64,000 bases of DNA from Alphaproteobacteria bacterium (lineage in GTDB: Bacteria > Pseudomonadota > Alphaproteobacteria > Micropepsales > Micropepsaceae). The position numbers were made by a program, and so were the translations under genes. The notes under the pieces were generated by a model. That model worked only from the letters and a program-made list of their open reading frames with translations, ran no database searches and had not been told where the DNA came from. This document shows, piece by piece, positions 8,286 to 17,239 of the stretch (position 1 is its first letter; the number at the start of each line of letters is the position of its first letter). The stretch is taken from assembly GCA_028871345.1 (NCBI GenBank), contig JAGWNK010000019.1:1-64000 (forward strand), written 5' to 3'.

Positions 8286-9292
8286 AGCTTGCTCACGGTG
8301 TCGGCCGGTTCACCGCCCACCGTCACGAGGCCGTTGTCGAAGCCCAGCGTGGTGTCAAGGCGCGTGGCGGGGCCGGCCCGGTCAAGCAGGGCTGCAGCAA
8401 GGCCGTTGTTGGGTCCGCGCGCCAGCTTGGCGGCGTGGCCGCGCAGCGCCGCCAGGCCCTCGATGTGGAAGGCGATGCCGCCCTGGGGGCGGTGTCCGGT
8501 ATCGAGCTTCAGGGCGCCGTGGCCCTTCAGATGCAGGCCGCTCCATTCGAGCATCACCTCGTCGAGCTGCAGCACGCCGCTCTTCTGCCGCCATTGATCG
8601 ACTGAGGCCGTCCATCGCTCGCTTCCGGACAGCAGCCCGTCCAGGGCGCCTGCCGCCGCCAGTTGGCCCGAAAATCTCGCTGTCGGGATCTGGCCGCCCA
8701 GATCGGGCGCCTGGCCGGGCGCGAAGCGCAGGTCCTCAACCGTGGCGAAGAGGTCGAGGGCGGAGGCGTCACGCCGCAGATGGAACTGGAGGCGTTGGGC
8801 GGTGAACAATCGCGACCCGAAGCCCACGATATCCAGGTCGAAGCGCCGCAGGAGCCCCCGAGAGCGCGTGGCGCTGGCCCGCAAGCTGCCCACCGCAAAA
8901 GTGAGCGTGCGGCCCTTGCCGTCGTCCCGCGTCCAATGGACGACCTGCTGTCCGGCCGCTTCGAACAGAGTTTCATCGGGGCCGTAGGTCAGCGAATGCA
9001 TGGCAAAGCGGTCGGCATGCCATTGCGCGGGGCCATGCGGGGTCGCGATCGTGAAGGTCACATCTCGCATGTCGGTATCGAGATTGAACGGAAACCCGGC
9101 AATGCGGCTCGTGCCATAATAAAGGGTAATGCCGGGCGCGATTTCGCGCCCATTCAGCGCTTTGAGATGCGCCGACAGCGCGTCGGCCGCCAGCCACCAG
9201 CTGACGCACACGCCGAACACGATCAGGAGAAACAGCCCGATCGGGGCATAGAGGAAGATGCGGCTCGAATAGTCGAGGCCGCTCAGCCGCAT
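8279..9292 (-). CDS. DUF2125 domain-containing membrane-anchored protein
   Basis: This roughly 337-residue protein has one N-terminal transmembrane helix ([26 protein letters not shown]) and a large periplasmic part with the DUF2125 pattern: [24 protein letters not shown], repeated beta-rich segments and [22 protein letters not shown]2125 proteins are conserved in alphaproteobacteria and structurally resemble other periplasmic beta-rich domains; function is unknown. The start is uncertain between ATG 9292 and GTG 9325, both overlapping the 3' end of the ribonucleotide reductase gene. I chose the ATG. Confidence 0.85.
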   Translation of the reverse strand: MRLSGLDYSSRIFLYAPIGLFLLIVFGVCVSWWLAADALSAHLKALNGREIAPGITLYYGTSRIAGFPFNLDTDMRDVTFTIATPHGPAQWHADRFAMHSLTYGPDETLFEAAGQQVVHWTRDDGKGRTLTFAVGSLRASATRSRGLLRRFDLDIVGFGSRLFTAQRLQFHLRRDASALDLFATVEDLRFAPGQAPDLGGQIPTARFSGQLAAAGALDGLLSGSERWTASVDQWRQKSGVLQLDEVMLEWSGLHLKGHGALKLDTGHRPQGGIAFHIEGLAALRGHAAKLARGPNNGLAAALLDRAGPATRLDTTLGFDNGLVTVGGEPADTVSKLY

Positions 9293-11562
9293 TTGGAATA
9301 ACCGCAGGACAGGCACGAATCGCACCCCTCAAGCTTGACGAAGCTGGGCGAGGAGCAGCGCGGGCAGCGCCGGGCCGGGGCGCCTTCCGCGGCCACTACC
9401 GCGACCTTGCGCTCCTCGGGGACGAGCGGGGCATCGCGCGACGACATGAATCCGATGGCCACAAGGTGGCGCTCGATGATTTCGCCGATCGCCGCCAGGA
9501 GCGACGGCACGTAATGGCCTTCCATCCATTGGCCACCGCGCGGATCGAACACCGCCTTCAACTCGTCGACCACGAACGAGACGTCCCCGCCGCGCCGGAA
9601 CACTGCGGATATCATGCGCGTCAGCGCCAGCGTCCAGGCGTAGGCTTCCATGTTCTTGGAGTTGATGAAGACTTCGAATGGCCGCCGGCGCCCATCCTTC
9701 TCGACATCGTTGATCGTGATGTAGAAGGCGTGATCGGCGTCGAGCCATTTGATCTTGTAGGTCTGCCCCAACAGCACGGCGGGGCGGTCCAACGGCTTGG
9801 TCATGTAGACCACGTCGGCGGCCCTCGGCAGATCGAGCGGCAGCTGCGGCTCGTCTGCCTCTTCCCGTCGCGGCTCGGGGGTCGCCAACACCGAGCCGGT
9901 CACGAGGTTGGGGCGATAGGTCGTACAGCCCTTGCAGCCAAGCTGATAGGCCTGGACATAGACGTCCTTGAATGCGTCGAATGAAATGCCGGCCGGCACA
10001 TTGATCGTCTTGGAGATCGAGCTGTCGATGTATTTCTGCGCCGCGGCCTGCACCGCCAGATGGTCTTCTGGCCACAAGTTCTGCGCCGAGACGAAGTAGT
10101 CCGGCAACGCCGCGTCCCCGAAGCGGACGCGAAACTGCTCCACCGCGTAGTCTTCGATGGTCTCTTCTTTGTGGCTTCCGTCCGGCAACAGCACGCGCCG
10201 GGTGTAGCGATAGGCGAAAATCGGCTCGATGCCGCTCGACACGTTGCCGGCGAAGAGGCTGATCGTGCCGGTCGGCGCGATCGAGGTCAAAAGGCCGTTG
10301 CGGATGCCGTGTTCGCCGATCAGGGCGCGAATATCTTCCGGCAACGATCGGACGAAGGGCCGCGCCAGATATTCCTCCGCGTCGAACAGCGGGAAGGCTC
10401 CCTTCTCCGCCGCCAGCTCCGCCGAGGCGCGATAGGCCGCCCAGGACAGCGTGGAAAGCCACTGTTCGATAAGCGCCAAGCTTTCAGGCGATCCGTAGGT
10501 GGTGCGGCAGAACACCAGGGCATCGGCGAGGCCGGTCACCCCGAGTCCGATACGGCGCTTCGCATGGGCCTCCATCCGTTGCGCTTCGAGCGGAAAGCGC
10601 GAGATATCGATCACATCATCCAGCAGGCGGACGGCGGTCCTGGTCAGCGCCGCCAGTTCATCGAGATCGAGCGCGGCATCGTCGCCGAAGGGGTCCCTCA
10701 CCAGCCGCGCCAGGTTGACCGAGCCCAAGAGGCAGGCGCCATAAGGCGGCAACGGTTGCTCGCCGCACGGATTGGTCGCCCGGATGGTCTCGCAATAGCC
10801 GAGATTGTTCTTGCTGTTGATGCGGTCGATGAAGATCATGCCGGGCTCGGCATAGTCGAAGGTCGACCGCATGATGCGGTCCCACAATGCGCGCGCCGGC
10901 AGGGTCTTGTAGACGCGCCCGGCGAAGCGCAGCGCCCAAGGCCCGTCCGCCTTGACGGCCGCCATGAAGGCGTCGCTGGCGAGCACCGAGAGATTGAAAT
11001 TGGTGAGGCGCCCGGGCGCGCGTTTGGCGTCGATGAATTCCTCGATGTCGGGATGATCGCAACTGAGCGTCGCCATCATCGCACCGCGCCGGCTGCCGGC
11101 GCTCATGATGGTGCGGCACATGGCGTCCCACACGTCCATGAACGAGACCGGTCCCGAGGCATCCGCTCCCACGCCTTCCACCGGCGCGCCCTTGGGACGG
11201 AGCGTCGAGAAATCGTAACCGATACCGCCGCCCTGCTGCAGCGTGAGCGCCGCCTCGCGCAGATGCGAGAAGATGCCTTCCATGGAATCAGGGATGGCGC
11301 CCATGACGAAGCAGTTGAACAGCGTCACATCGCGCCCTGTGCCGGCGCCGGCAACGATGCGCCCCGCCGGAAGGAAGCGGTAGCCGGCCAGCGCCTTGGC
11401 AAATTCCACGGCCTTCGCAGGGCGGTTTTCGGGCGTCTCCGCCTGGCTCGCCGCCACGGCGACGCGCGCCCAGGTGGCGGCGACATCGTTGTCCACCGGC
11501 GTTCCGTCCGCCCGCTTGAAACGGTATTTCATGTCCCAGATCTGTTGGGCGATGTCGCTCAT
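9283..11562 (-). CDS. nrdJ: Adenosylcobalamin-dependent (class II) ribonucleotide reductase
   Basis: This 759-residue enzyme reduces ribonucleotides to deoxyribonucleotides using adenosylcobalamin, without oxygen dependence. Key features are the active-site cysteine pair partner in [10 protein letters not shown], the [22 protein letters not shown] segment, and the [22 protein letters not shown] motif of the barrel. A C-terminal zinc-ribbon-like tail, CPRC...[13 protein letters not shown], carries the redox-shuttle cysteines. I saw no cobalamin riboswitch or NrdR boxes in the 170 bp upstream. The start is set at ATG 11562 ([15 protein letters not shown]); the frame is open further upstream. 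No nrdA/B or nrdD is visible in the window. Confidence 0.93.
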   Translation of the reverse strand: MSDIAQQIWDMKYRFKRADGTPVDNDVAATWARVAVAASQAETPENRPAKAVEFAKALAGYRFLPAGRIVAGAGTGRDVTLFNCFVMGAIPDSMEGIFSHLREAALTLQQGGGIGYDFSTLRPKGAPVEGVGADASGPVSFMDVWDAMCRTIMSAGSRRGAMMATLSCDHPDIEEFIDAKRAPGRLTNFNLSVLASDAFMAAVKADGPWALRFAGRVYKTLPARALWDRIMRSTFDYAEPGMIFIDRINSKNNLGYCETIRATNPCGEQPLPPYGACLLGSVNLARLVRDPFGDDAALDLDELAALTRTAVRLLDDVIDISRFPLEAQRMEAHAKRRIGLGVTGLADALVFCRTTYGSPESLALIEQWLSTLSWAAYRASAELAAEKGAFPLFDAEEYLARPFVRSLPEDIRALIGEHGIRNGLLTSIAPTGTISLFAGNVSSGIEPIFAYRYTRRVLLPDGSHKEETIEDYAVEQFRVRFGDAALPDYFVSAQNLWPEDHLAVQAAAQKYIDSSISKTINVPAGISFDAFKDVYVQAYQLGCKGCTTYRPNLVTGSVLATPEPRREEADEPQLPLDLPRAADVVYMTKPLDRPAVLLGQTYKIKWLDADHAFYITINDVEKDGRRRPFEVFINSKNMEAYAWTLALTRMISAVFRRGGDVSFVVDELKAVFDPRGGQWMEGHYVPSLLAAIGEIIERHLVAIGFMSSRDAPLVPEERKVAVVAAEGAPARRCPRCSSPSFVKLEGCDSCLSCGYSKCG

Positions 11563-11736
11563 GGCCACGCTCAGCTGTCCGCTCAAGCTTAGGCCGGCAA
11601 AGCCCAAGAGCGGATGAATGAATTAGGGCTTCGGGCACCGGGAGTCAATGACATGTTCGCTAAACGTTCTTACCGGAACAAGGTTTGGGGCGAAGCGTTC
11701 AACTTCACATAAGCCTCTGAATTTATTTGGAGTACT

Positions 11737-12513
11737 TCAGCTGTGGGCGGCAAGGGCGGTGCGCCCCTCGGCAATCAGCTTTGCGGCGGCGGTCTCGGTG
11801 CGCGCTTCGAGCAGCGCCGTGAATGCGGCACGCCCGAGCCCGGCGGGGATCGGCGGCAAAAACTCGATGATGATGCGTCCCGGCTTCTTCAGGAACCCCA
11901 TCGGCCCTGTCCAGAAAAGGCCGGAGTTGAGCGCCACCGGCACGCAGTCGACGCCCAGAAGTCCGTAGAGCCCCGCAACCCCCGGCTTGTAATCGGGCGG
12001 AGCGCCAGGACTCTTGCGCGTCCCCTCGGGGAAAATCACGATGGGCCGGCCCTCGGCGACAACCGCCTTGCCCTGCGCCGCCATCTGGCGCAGCGCGCTG
12101 GCGCCCGCGGCACGATCGATGGCGATCATGTGCGCCTTGCGCAAGTACCAGCCGTAGAACGGCACATTGAGAAGCTCGCGCTTGAGCACGATGACGGCGT
12201 CGTCCAGCAGCATGTAGAGCGCCAGCGTGTCCCACATGCTCATGTGCTTCGAGGCAACGAGCACGCCGCCTTGCGGGATCGTGCCGCGCACTTCCCAGTC
12301 GAGCCCGGCGATGTGCTTTAGGCCCCAGAGCAGGACCCGGCTCCAGCATTGCGAAGTGCGCACTATCGCCCGGCGCGGCATGAGAAGCGTCGGCAAGGCG
12401 CCCACATTCATGATCACCGATACGACGCCGAACCACAGGAAGTAGAGGAAGGAGCGGAAAAGGATCAACGGCGGAGCCTTAGGAAGCGCTGCCAGACTCG
12501 GCACGGCGCGCAT
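11737..12513 (-). CDS. plsC: 1-acyl-sn-glycerol-3-phosphate acyltransferase
   Basis: This roughly 258-residue inner-membrane acyltransferase makes phosphatidic acid from lysophosphatidic acid. It has an N-terminal hydrophobic anchor (LFRSFLYFLWFGVVSVIM), the catalytic HX4D motif in SKHMSMWDT, a central RAAGASALRQM segment and the glycerol-phosphate-binding motif VIFPEGTRKSPG. Length and motif order are normal for PlsC. The start is an ATG at 12513 without a clear ribosome site (a TTG lies nine bases further up). It overlaps the end of the preceding YdcF-type gene by about 35 bp, suggesting coupling. Confidence 0.9.
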   Translation of the reverse strand: MRAVPSLAALPKAPPLILFRSFLYFLWFGVVSVIMNVGALPTLLMPRRAIVRTSQCWSRVLLWGLKHIAGLDWEVRGTIPQGGVLVASKHMSMWDTLALYMLLDDAVIVLKRELLNVPFYGWYLRKAHMIAIDRAAGASALRQMAAQGKAVVAEGRPIVIFPEGTRKSPGAPPDYKPGVAGLYGLLGVDCVPVALNSGLFWTGPMGFLKKPGRIIIEFLPPIPAGLGRAAFTALLEARTETAAAKLIAEGRTALAAHS

Positions 12514-13090
12514 TGTGGTCAAAGTTCGGTTTGACGCCGAAGGACGTCAAGAGGGCCACGGCCAGGTACTTTGTATATTCGGCTCCCAATACACGCAGCG
12601 CCCGCGGATTGTGCCACCAGCCGTCCAGATGGATGCTTTCGGGATCGACCGGATAAGGCACGACCTTGACGTCGGGCATGGCGGCGCGGAATTCGGCCAG
12701 GCTGCGCGGCATGTGATAGCGTGCCGTGACGACCAGCAGCGAATGGTAGTGGTGGAATCGTGCCCAGGCGGCGGCTTCCTCGGCGTTGCCGCGCGTGTCT
12801 TCGGCAGCGTAGCCGAGGTCGGCGCAGCACTCGAAGCGCTTGCCGCCCCCCGAAAGTTTCTTCAGCTCGTCCTTGGTGATCTGGGGATGGACGCCCGAGA
12901 TCAGCAAGCGTTCGCCCACGCCGCGTTCAAACAGCGCCACTGCCGCGTCGAGCCGCGTATCGCCGCCCGTCAGCACGACGACTCCTTGGACGTATTTCGG
13001 CACACGCGGCGTCTTGGGCAGGCTGGCGACAAAAACGATGAAGCCTGCGATGTAAAGTCCGACCAGCACGACGATGAGGCGTCTGATCAC
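12479..13090 (-). CDS. YdcF/ElyC/SanA (DUF218) family protein
   Basis: This 203-residue protein has one N-terminal membrane helix (RRLIVVLVGLYIAGFIVFVASL) and a DUF218 Rossmann-like domain: VVVLTGGDTRLDAAVALFERGVGERLLISGVH, then DTRGNAEEAAAW and LLVVTARYHMPRS. Relatives such as ElyC and SanA act in envelope integrity and peptidoglycan or undecaprenyl-carrier metabolism; a specific role here is unknown. The GTG start at 13090 is fixed by AGGAGG seven bases upstream at 13097-13102. A TTG further upstream is a poorer choice. The gene lies between ftsX and plsC, on the same strand. Confidence 0.88.
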   Translation of the reverse strand: MIRRLIVVLVGLYIAGFIVFVASLPKTPRVPKYVQGVVVLTGGDTRLDAAVALFERGVGERLLISGVHPQITKDELKKLSGGGKRFECCADLGYAAEDTRGNAEEAAAWARFHHYHSLLVVTARYHMPRSLAEFRAAMPDVKVVPYPVDPESIHLDGWWHNPRALRVLGAEYTKYLAVALLTSFGVKPNFDHNARRAESGSAS

Positions 13091-13096
13091 GTCCGC

Positions 13097-13102
13097 CCTC
13101 CT
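13097..13102 (-). promoter_or_regulatory. Ribosome binding site fixing the GTG start of the DUF218 gene
   Basis: A perfect AGGAGG on the minus strand precedes the GTG at 13090 by six bases. This favours that start over the TTG at 13114. Confidence 0.65.
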
Positions 13103-13167
13103 TTTCCCGGGCAATCATGCGCCCGCGCGGGCGAGTCGTGAAGCCTTCCCCGAATCGGCCCGTGTCC

Positions 13168-14048
13168 TCAATAAATGCTTCGCAGCGCGGCCAGAACGGA
13201 AAGGCGCGCCGTGACCAGGGCGATGGCGCCCGCGCCCGCCGGCACAACCGAGAGCCAGAGCAACTCCTGCGCCTTCAATCCCAGGGGCGGCAAGAAAGGC
13301 ACGGCCTCTACGCCGGCAAACTGCAGCCCCCCTGCAATCATGAACAATAATGCCGCGAAGGCGGCCCCGGCGGCTGCTGCGACCAGCGTCGAACGGAAAT
13401 AGTGCCACTCAAAGGCGCGTGCGATGAAGCCCCCCTGCGCCCCCATCTGGTGCAGCAACGCCACCATCTCGTGATGGGTGTCCAGACCCGCCCGAGTGGC
13501 GAAGGACACTGCGGCCGCCATTGACACCGCAATGAGGATCAGGACCCCGTAGGCGGACCACATGAAGGTGTGCGCCAAGTCGCGCAGCCGCCCGATCCAG
13601 TGGCTGTGATCGTCGAGAACAGCATCCGGCACCGCCTGTTTGAGGCGCGTCGACAGCGCCGCGAGATCGACATCGGAGCCCGGTGCGATGTCGGCGTCGA
13701 CCAACTGCGGTAGCGGCAGGTCGGACACCAGATTTCCGGTGCCCAGCCAGGGCTGCACGAGTTTGACCTGCTCGGCCTGCGACAGCGCGTTGACGCGGGC
13801 GATGCCCGCTGTCGATCGCAGAATGCCCAGCACGGTCTGCGTCTCGGCGCCGAGCGTCTTGCCGGCGTCGCCGCGCTGCGGCGGCAGGATCTGCACGGTG
13901 ATCTTCCCCGCCAGTCCGTTCTGCCAGTTCTGCGCCGCGCGATCGGCGATAAGCGAGGCGCCGAGCGCCAGCGCGGCCAGGAACGCCATGACGGCAATCA
14001 TCAGGTCGAGCGGCGCAGCGCCTTTATCCCGTGGCAGGATCGCTTCGT

Positions 14049-14052
<4 letters not shown>
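13168..14052 (-). CDS. ftsX: Cell division ABC transporter permease FtsX
   Basis: This 294-residue inner-membrane protein partners with FtsE to activate peptidoglycan hydrolases at the septum. It has a cytoplasmic N-terminus, a first helix (LDLMIAVMAFLAALALGASLIA), a periplasmic domain of about 120 residues and a C-terminal FtsX domain with three further helices (SAYGVLILIAVSMAAAVSFATRAG, a middle pair, and LSVVPAGAGAIALVTARLSVLAAL). The start codon overlaps the ftsE stop by four bases. Size matches alphaproteobacterial FtsX. Confidence 0.9.
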
Positions 14053-14717
<665 letters not shown>

Positions 14718-14813
14718 CGGGGCCGACCATACCGGTCGGCGCGTCTGGTTTCGAGCCTTGCAGGGCGCTGATCAGGCGCCTATTTTCGCCCCTTGGGAGC
14801 TTTCGCAGCGGGC

Positions 14814-15539
14814 ATGATCCTTACCTGTCCAGCTTGTTCTACGCGCTACCAGGTGGAAACGTACATGTTTCCACCGCAGGGTCGCGACGTGCGTTGTGCC
14901 AAGTGCGGCCACACCTGGCATCAGGAACGCGCGGAGTGGGAGCGCGCGCCCCAGCCCGAACCCGAACCGGTAGCCTTCGAGCCGCCGCCACAACCGGAGC
15001 CCGCGCCGCCGCCCGAAACGTACGCGCGCCCGACTGTGCGCGACTTCGAGCCGCAGGACGAACCGGCTGCGCCACGCATGCGGCTGCCGGCGGCTTGGAA
15101 GACGCGCGGCGCGCTCGGAGCGGGCTGGATCGGACTCGCGGTGCTGATACTCCTGCTGGGGGTGTCCGCCTTTCACTATCGCCAGCACATCGTCAGGGCC
15201 TGGCCGCAGACCGCATCGCTCTATGCGGCCCTGGGGATGAAGGTCAGCGCCATGGGACTGCAGTTCGAAAGCTACACCTATCGCGAAGACACCCAGAGTG
15301 GCCGAGTGGTGCTGACAGTCACCGGTGCCATCCGCAACGTCACCAACAGCAATCAGCCCGTGCCGCCGGTGCGTGTCGCGCTCGTCGATGCGGGGCGGCG
15401 CGAACTTTACCACTGGACCTTCTCGCCCGACGTTATGACGTTGGGGCCGGGACAGTCGGCGCGATTCGTGACCAAGCTTCCCAGCCCGCCTGACGGCGCG
15501 CGCGAGCTTGAACTGCGTTTTGCGAGGGCCGGCGAATAA
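14814..15539 (+). CDS. MJ0042-type zinc-ribbon protein with DUF3426-like domain
   Basis: This 241-residue protein starts with an MJ0042 zinc ribbon: Cys5 and Cys8 (CPAC) and Cys28 and Cys31 (CAKCGHTWH). A proline/glutamate-rich linker (residues about 40-85) leads to one transmembrane helix (LGAGWIGLAVLILLLGVSAFHY) and a periplasmic DUF3426-like domain with VTGAIRNVTNSNQPVPPVRVAL. Such proteins are common beside ftsEX in alphaproteobacteria, but their function is not established. The ATG at 14814 gives the canonical MILTCPAC start. Its stop codon overlaps the start of the phosphoribosyltransferase gene by one base. Confidence 0.85.
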   Translation: MILTCPACSTRYQVETYMFPPQGRDVRCAKCGHTWHQERAEWERAPQPEPEPVAFEPPPQPEPAPPPETYARPTVRDFEPQDEPAAPRMRLPAAWKTRGALGAGWIGLAVLILLLGVSAFHYRQHIVRAWPQTASLYAALGMKVSAMGLQFESYTYREDTQSGRVVLTVTGAIRNVTNSNQPVPPVRVALVDAGRRELYHWTFSPDVMTLGPGQSARFVTKLPSPPDGARELELRFARAGE

Positions 15540-16057
15540 TGGACCGTGACGTCATCATTTCGGAAGCGGAGATCGCGCAAAAGGTGACTTCGCTGGCGAA
15601 GCAGATTGCGGCTTCGCCCATACGCCCTCATCTGGCGGCGCCGATTCTGGTGGGTGCCTATGTGTTTGCCGCCGATTTGCTCCGCGCGCTGGCGCGCGAA
15701 GGCATTTCACTGCCGACAGAATTTCTCTGGCTGCGCAGCTATATCGGGCGCACCGCCACCAAGGGCATCTCGGTGCTCGTGGGTCCAAACGAGAATTTTC
15801 GCGACAAGAACGTTCTGGTGATAGATGGCGTGCTGGACGGCGGCCACACCATACGCAAGGCGCGCGAGATCGCGTTCGAGGCAGGGGCAAAGGCGGTCCA
15901 GTCCGTGGTGGTGGTGGACAAGCTGCGCAGCGATGCCGTCGCCGTGGCTGATTATGCCGCCTTCACCGGCGTCCACGAGTTCATCGTCGGCTACGGCATG
16001 GACGATTCCGGCGCCGATCGCGCGCTGCCCTATATCGGCAAGGCGGGGCTGCTGTAG
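15539..16057 (+). CDS. Phosphoribosyltransferase family protein (HPRT-like)
   Basis: This 172-residue type I phosphoribosyltransferase resembles hypoxanthine-guanine enzymes of purine salvage: a hydrophobic strand LAAPILVGAYVFAADLLRAL in the pyrophosphate-loop region, an LRSYIGRTATKG flexible loop and the PRPP-binding motif VLVIDGVLDGGHTIRKA. The usual double acid of that motif is changed (one aspartate followed by glycine), so substrate choice is uncertain. It is translationally coupled to the upstream zinc-ribbon gene. Confidence 0.8.
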   Translation: MDRDVIISEAEIAQKVTSLAKQIAASPIRPHLAAPILVGAYVFAADLLRALAREGISLPTEFLWLRSYIGRTATKGISVLVGPNENFRDKNVLVIDGVLDGGHTIRKAREIAFEAGAKAVQSVVVVDKLRSDAVAVADYAAFTGVHEFIVGYGMDDSGADRALPYIGKAGLL

Positions 16058-16085
16058 CGCTGCGACCCGTGCGGCAAACACAGCT

Positions 16086-16994
16086 TCAAAACGCGTAGGC
16101 AATACTTGATTTGAACAGCGTCGAAGCGACGAGCTGGTTTCCTATGACGTTCTGGTACACCGGAAAATCGACTTCCGCGTGAACAATCCAGCTGTCGATG
16201 CCGAAATCGACGCCTGGCGCGAGAATTATGCGGCTGTACCCACTGTCTGTGAGCTTTGCTTCTGGTCCGCTGTCATGCCGTCTGGTCGAACCCAACACCT
16301 GGAAGAGTGGCGACAACTCTATTCCACCGATGCGGCCGGTGTCATATGAGACGCCTGCAGTCCCGTTCAACTCATCGCCGGGGCGATAGCCCCCGTGCTG
16401 CAACACGGCTGCTTGGTACCGAGCCTGCGCAAAATACCGCCAGTTGCCCATGGCATCCAGGCTGCCGCGGTGATAGGCCCCGACGGTGATGTCCGTCGAG
16501 CCCGAGCCGATTTCGGTGTCCCTGTCGAAATTCGGATATGCGAAGTCTCCCGACGGGAGCTTGACGCCGAAGGTCACGCCTGTGTCCCGATCCTCCGAAA
16601 ATCCGGAATAAGCCCCGGTCAGGCGGATGTCCCCCAGAGCGCTGTGGTCGAAGGACATGAGAGAACTGCTGCCGGTCGTTGCGAAATGCCGGCTCCAGTA
16701 AGGTACTTCCGCCATGACCCCGAAACCGGATGCGAAAAGGTATTGGGCACCCAAGGTGTAGAAGCTGGTTCGGATATCCTTGTCGTCGTTGTTGGTGGCG
16801 GGGGCACGCGAAGGGCCGCTCCAATTCTTGCTCTGATCCATGAAGTCGTATTCGAGGAATGCTGCACCGCCGGGTTGGTCTGTGAACAGGTTTCCGATCT
16901 CGAACACACCACAGCCGCATGCACAGGCAAAGCTCGCCGTCGGCGATGCGATGACAAAGGCTGCCATCAAGGCGAATGCGCGAGGCTTCAGCAT
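16086..16994 (-). CDS. Outer-membrane beta-barrel protein with CxCxC N-terminus
   Basis: This 302-residue protein has a Sec signal peptide (ending about ASPTASFA), then a cysteine cluster CACGCGVFEIG directly after cleavage, and alternating beta-strand segments to the C-terminus (residues SSIAYAF), which ends in phenylalanine as outer-membrane proteins do. The pattern LGAQYLFASGFGVMAEVPYW and FGVKLPSGDF recalls the 'transporter' barrels of the Phenol_MetA_deg type. Substrate is unknown. The cysteine cluster could bind metal or be lipid-modified; neither can be shown here. It stands alone between the phosphoribosyltransferase and DUF4175 genes. Confidence 0.72.
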   Translation of the reverse strand: MLKPRAFALMAAFVIASPTASFACACGCGVFEIGNLFTDQPGGAAFLEYDFMDQSKNWSGPSRAPATNNDDKDIRTSFYTLGAQYLFASGFGVMAEVPYWSRHFATTGSSSLMSFDHSALGDIRLTGAYSGFSEDRDTGVTFGVKLPSGDFAYPNFDRDTEIGSGSTDITVGAYHRGSLDAMGNWRYFAQARYQAAVLQHGGYRPGDELNGTAGVSYDTGRIGGIELSPLFQVLGSTRRHDSGPEAKLTDSGYSRIILAPGVDFGIDSWIVHAEVDFPVYQNVIGNQLVASTLFKSSIAYAF

Positions 16995-17176
16995 GTCTCA
17001 CCGGATCATATTTGAGGTATCGTAGGCACCTCTTTACCTGAGGGTATTGGTCCGGGCCAAACGCCGCAGGCGACCGGGGGCGAATGCCGGAATGCACGGT
17101 TCGTGATTCCTGTTCGTGATGGCGGGGCTTGACTGGAATATCCAGATTCTTCTCGAAAACCCGTGATTTCTCGGAT

Positions 17177-17195
17177 GGCCGCATCAAGAGCGGCC
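17177..17195 (-). terminator. Weak hairpin downstream of the DUF4175 gene
   Basis: GGCCGC and GCGGCC pair across a 7-base loop about 45 bp past the stop of the DUF4175 gene. No T-run follows, so this is only a possible terminator or processing site. Apart from this I see nothing in the 245-bp gap 16995-17239. Confidence 0.3.
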
Positions 17196-17239
17196 AGGCA
17201 AAACGAGTCAGTGACCTAAGCCAAATTGTATGGCTCGTC

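Noticed and set aside
10060-11592. Long plus-strand open frame (about 510 codons) opposite nrdJ
   Set aside because: It is the antisense shadow of a high-GC gene; its translation is Arg/His/Gly-rich with no motif, while the minus strand encodes a complete class II reductase.
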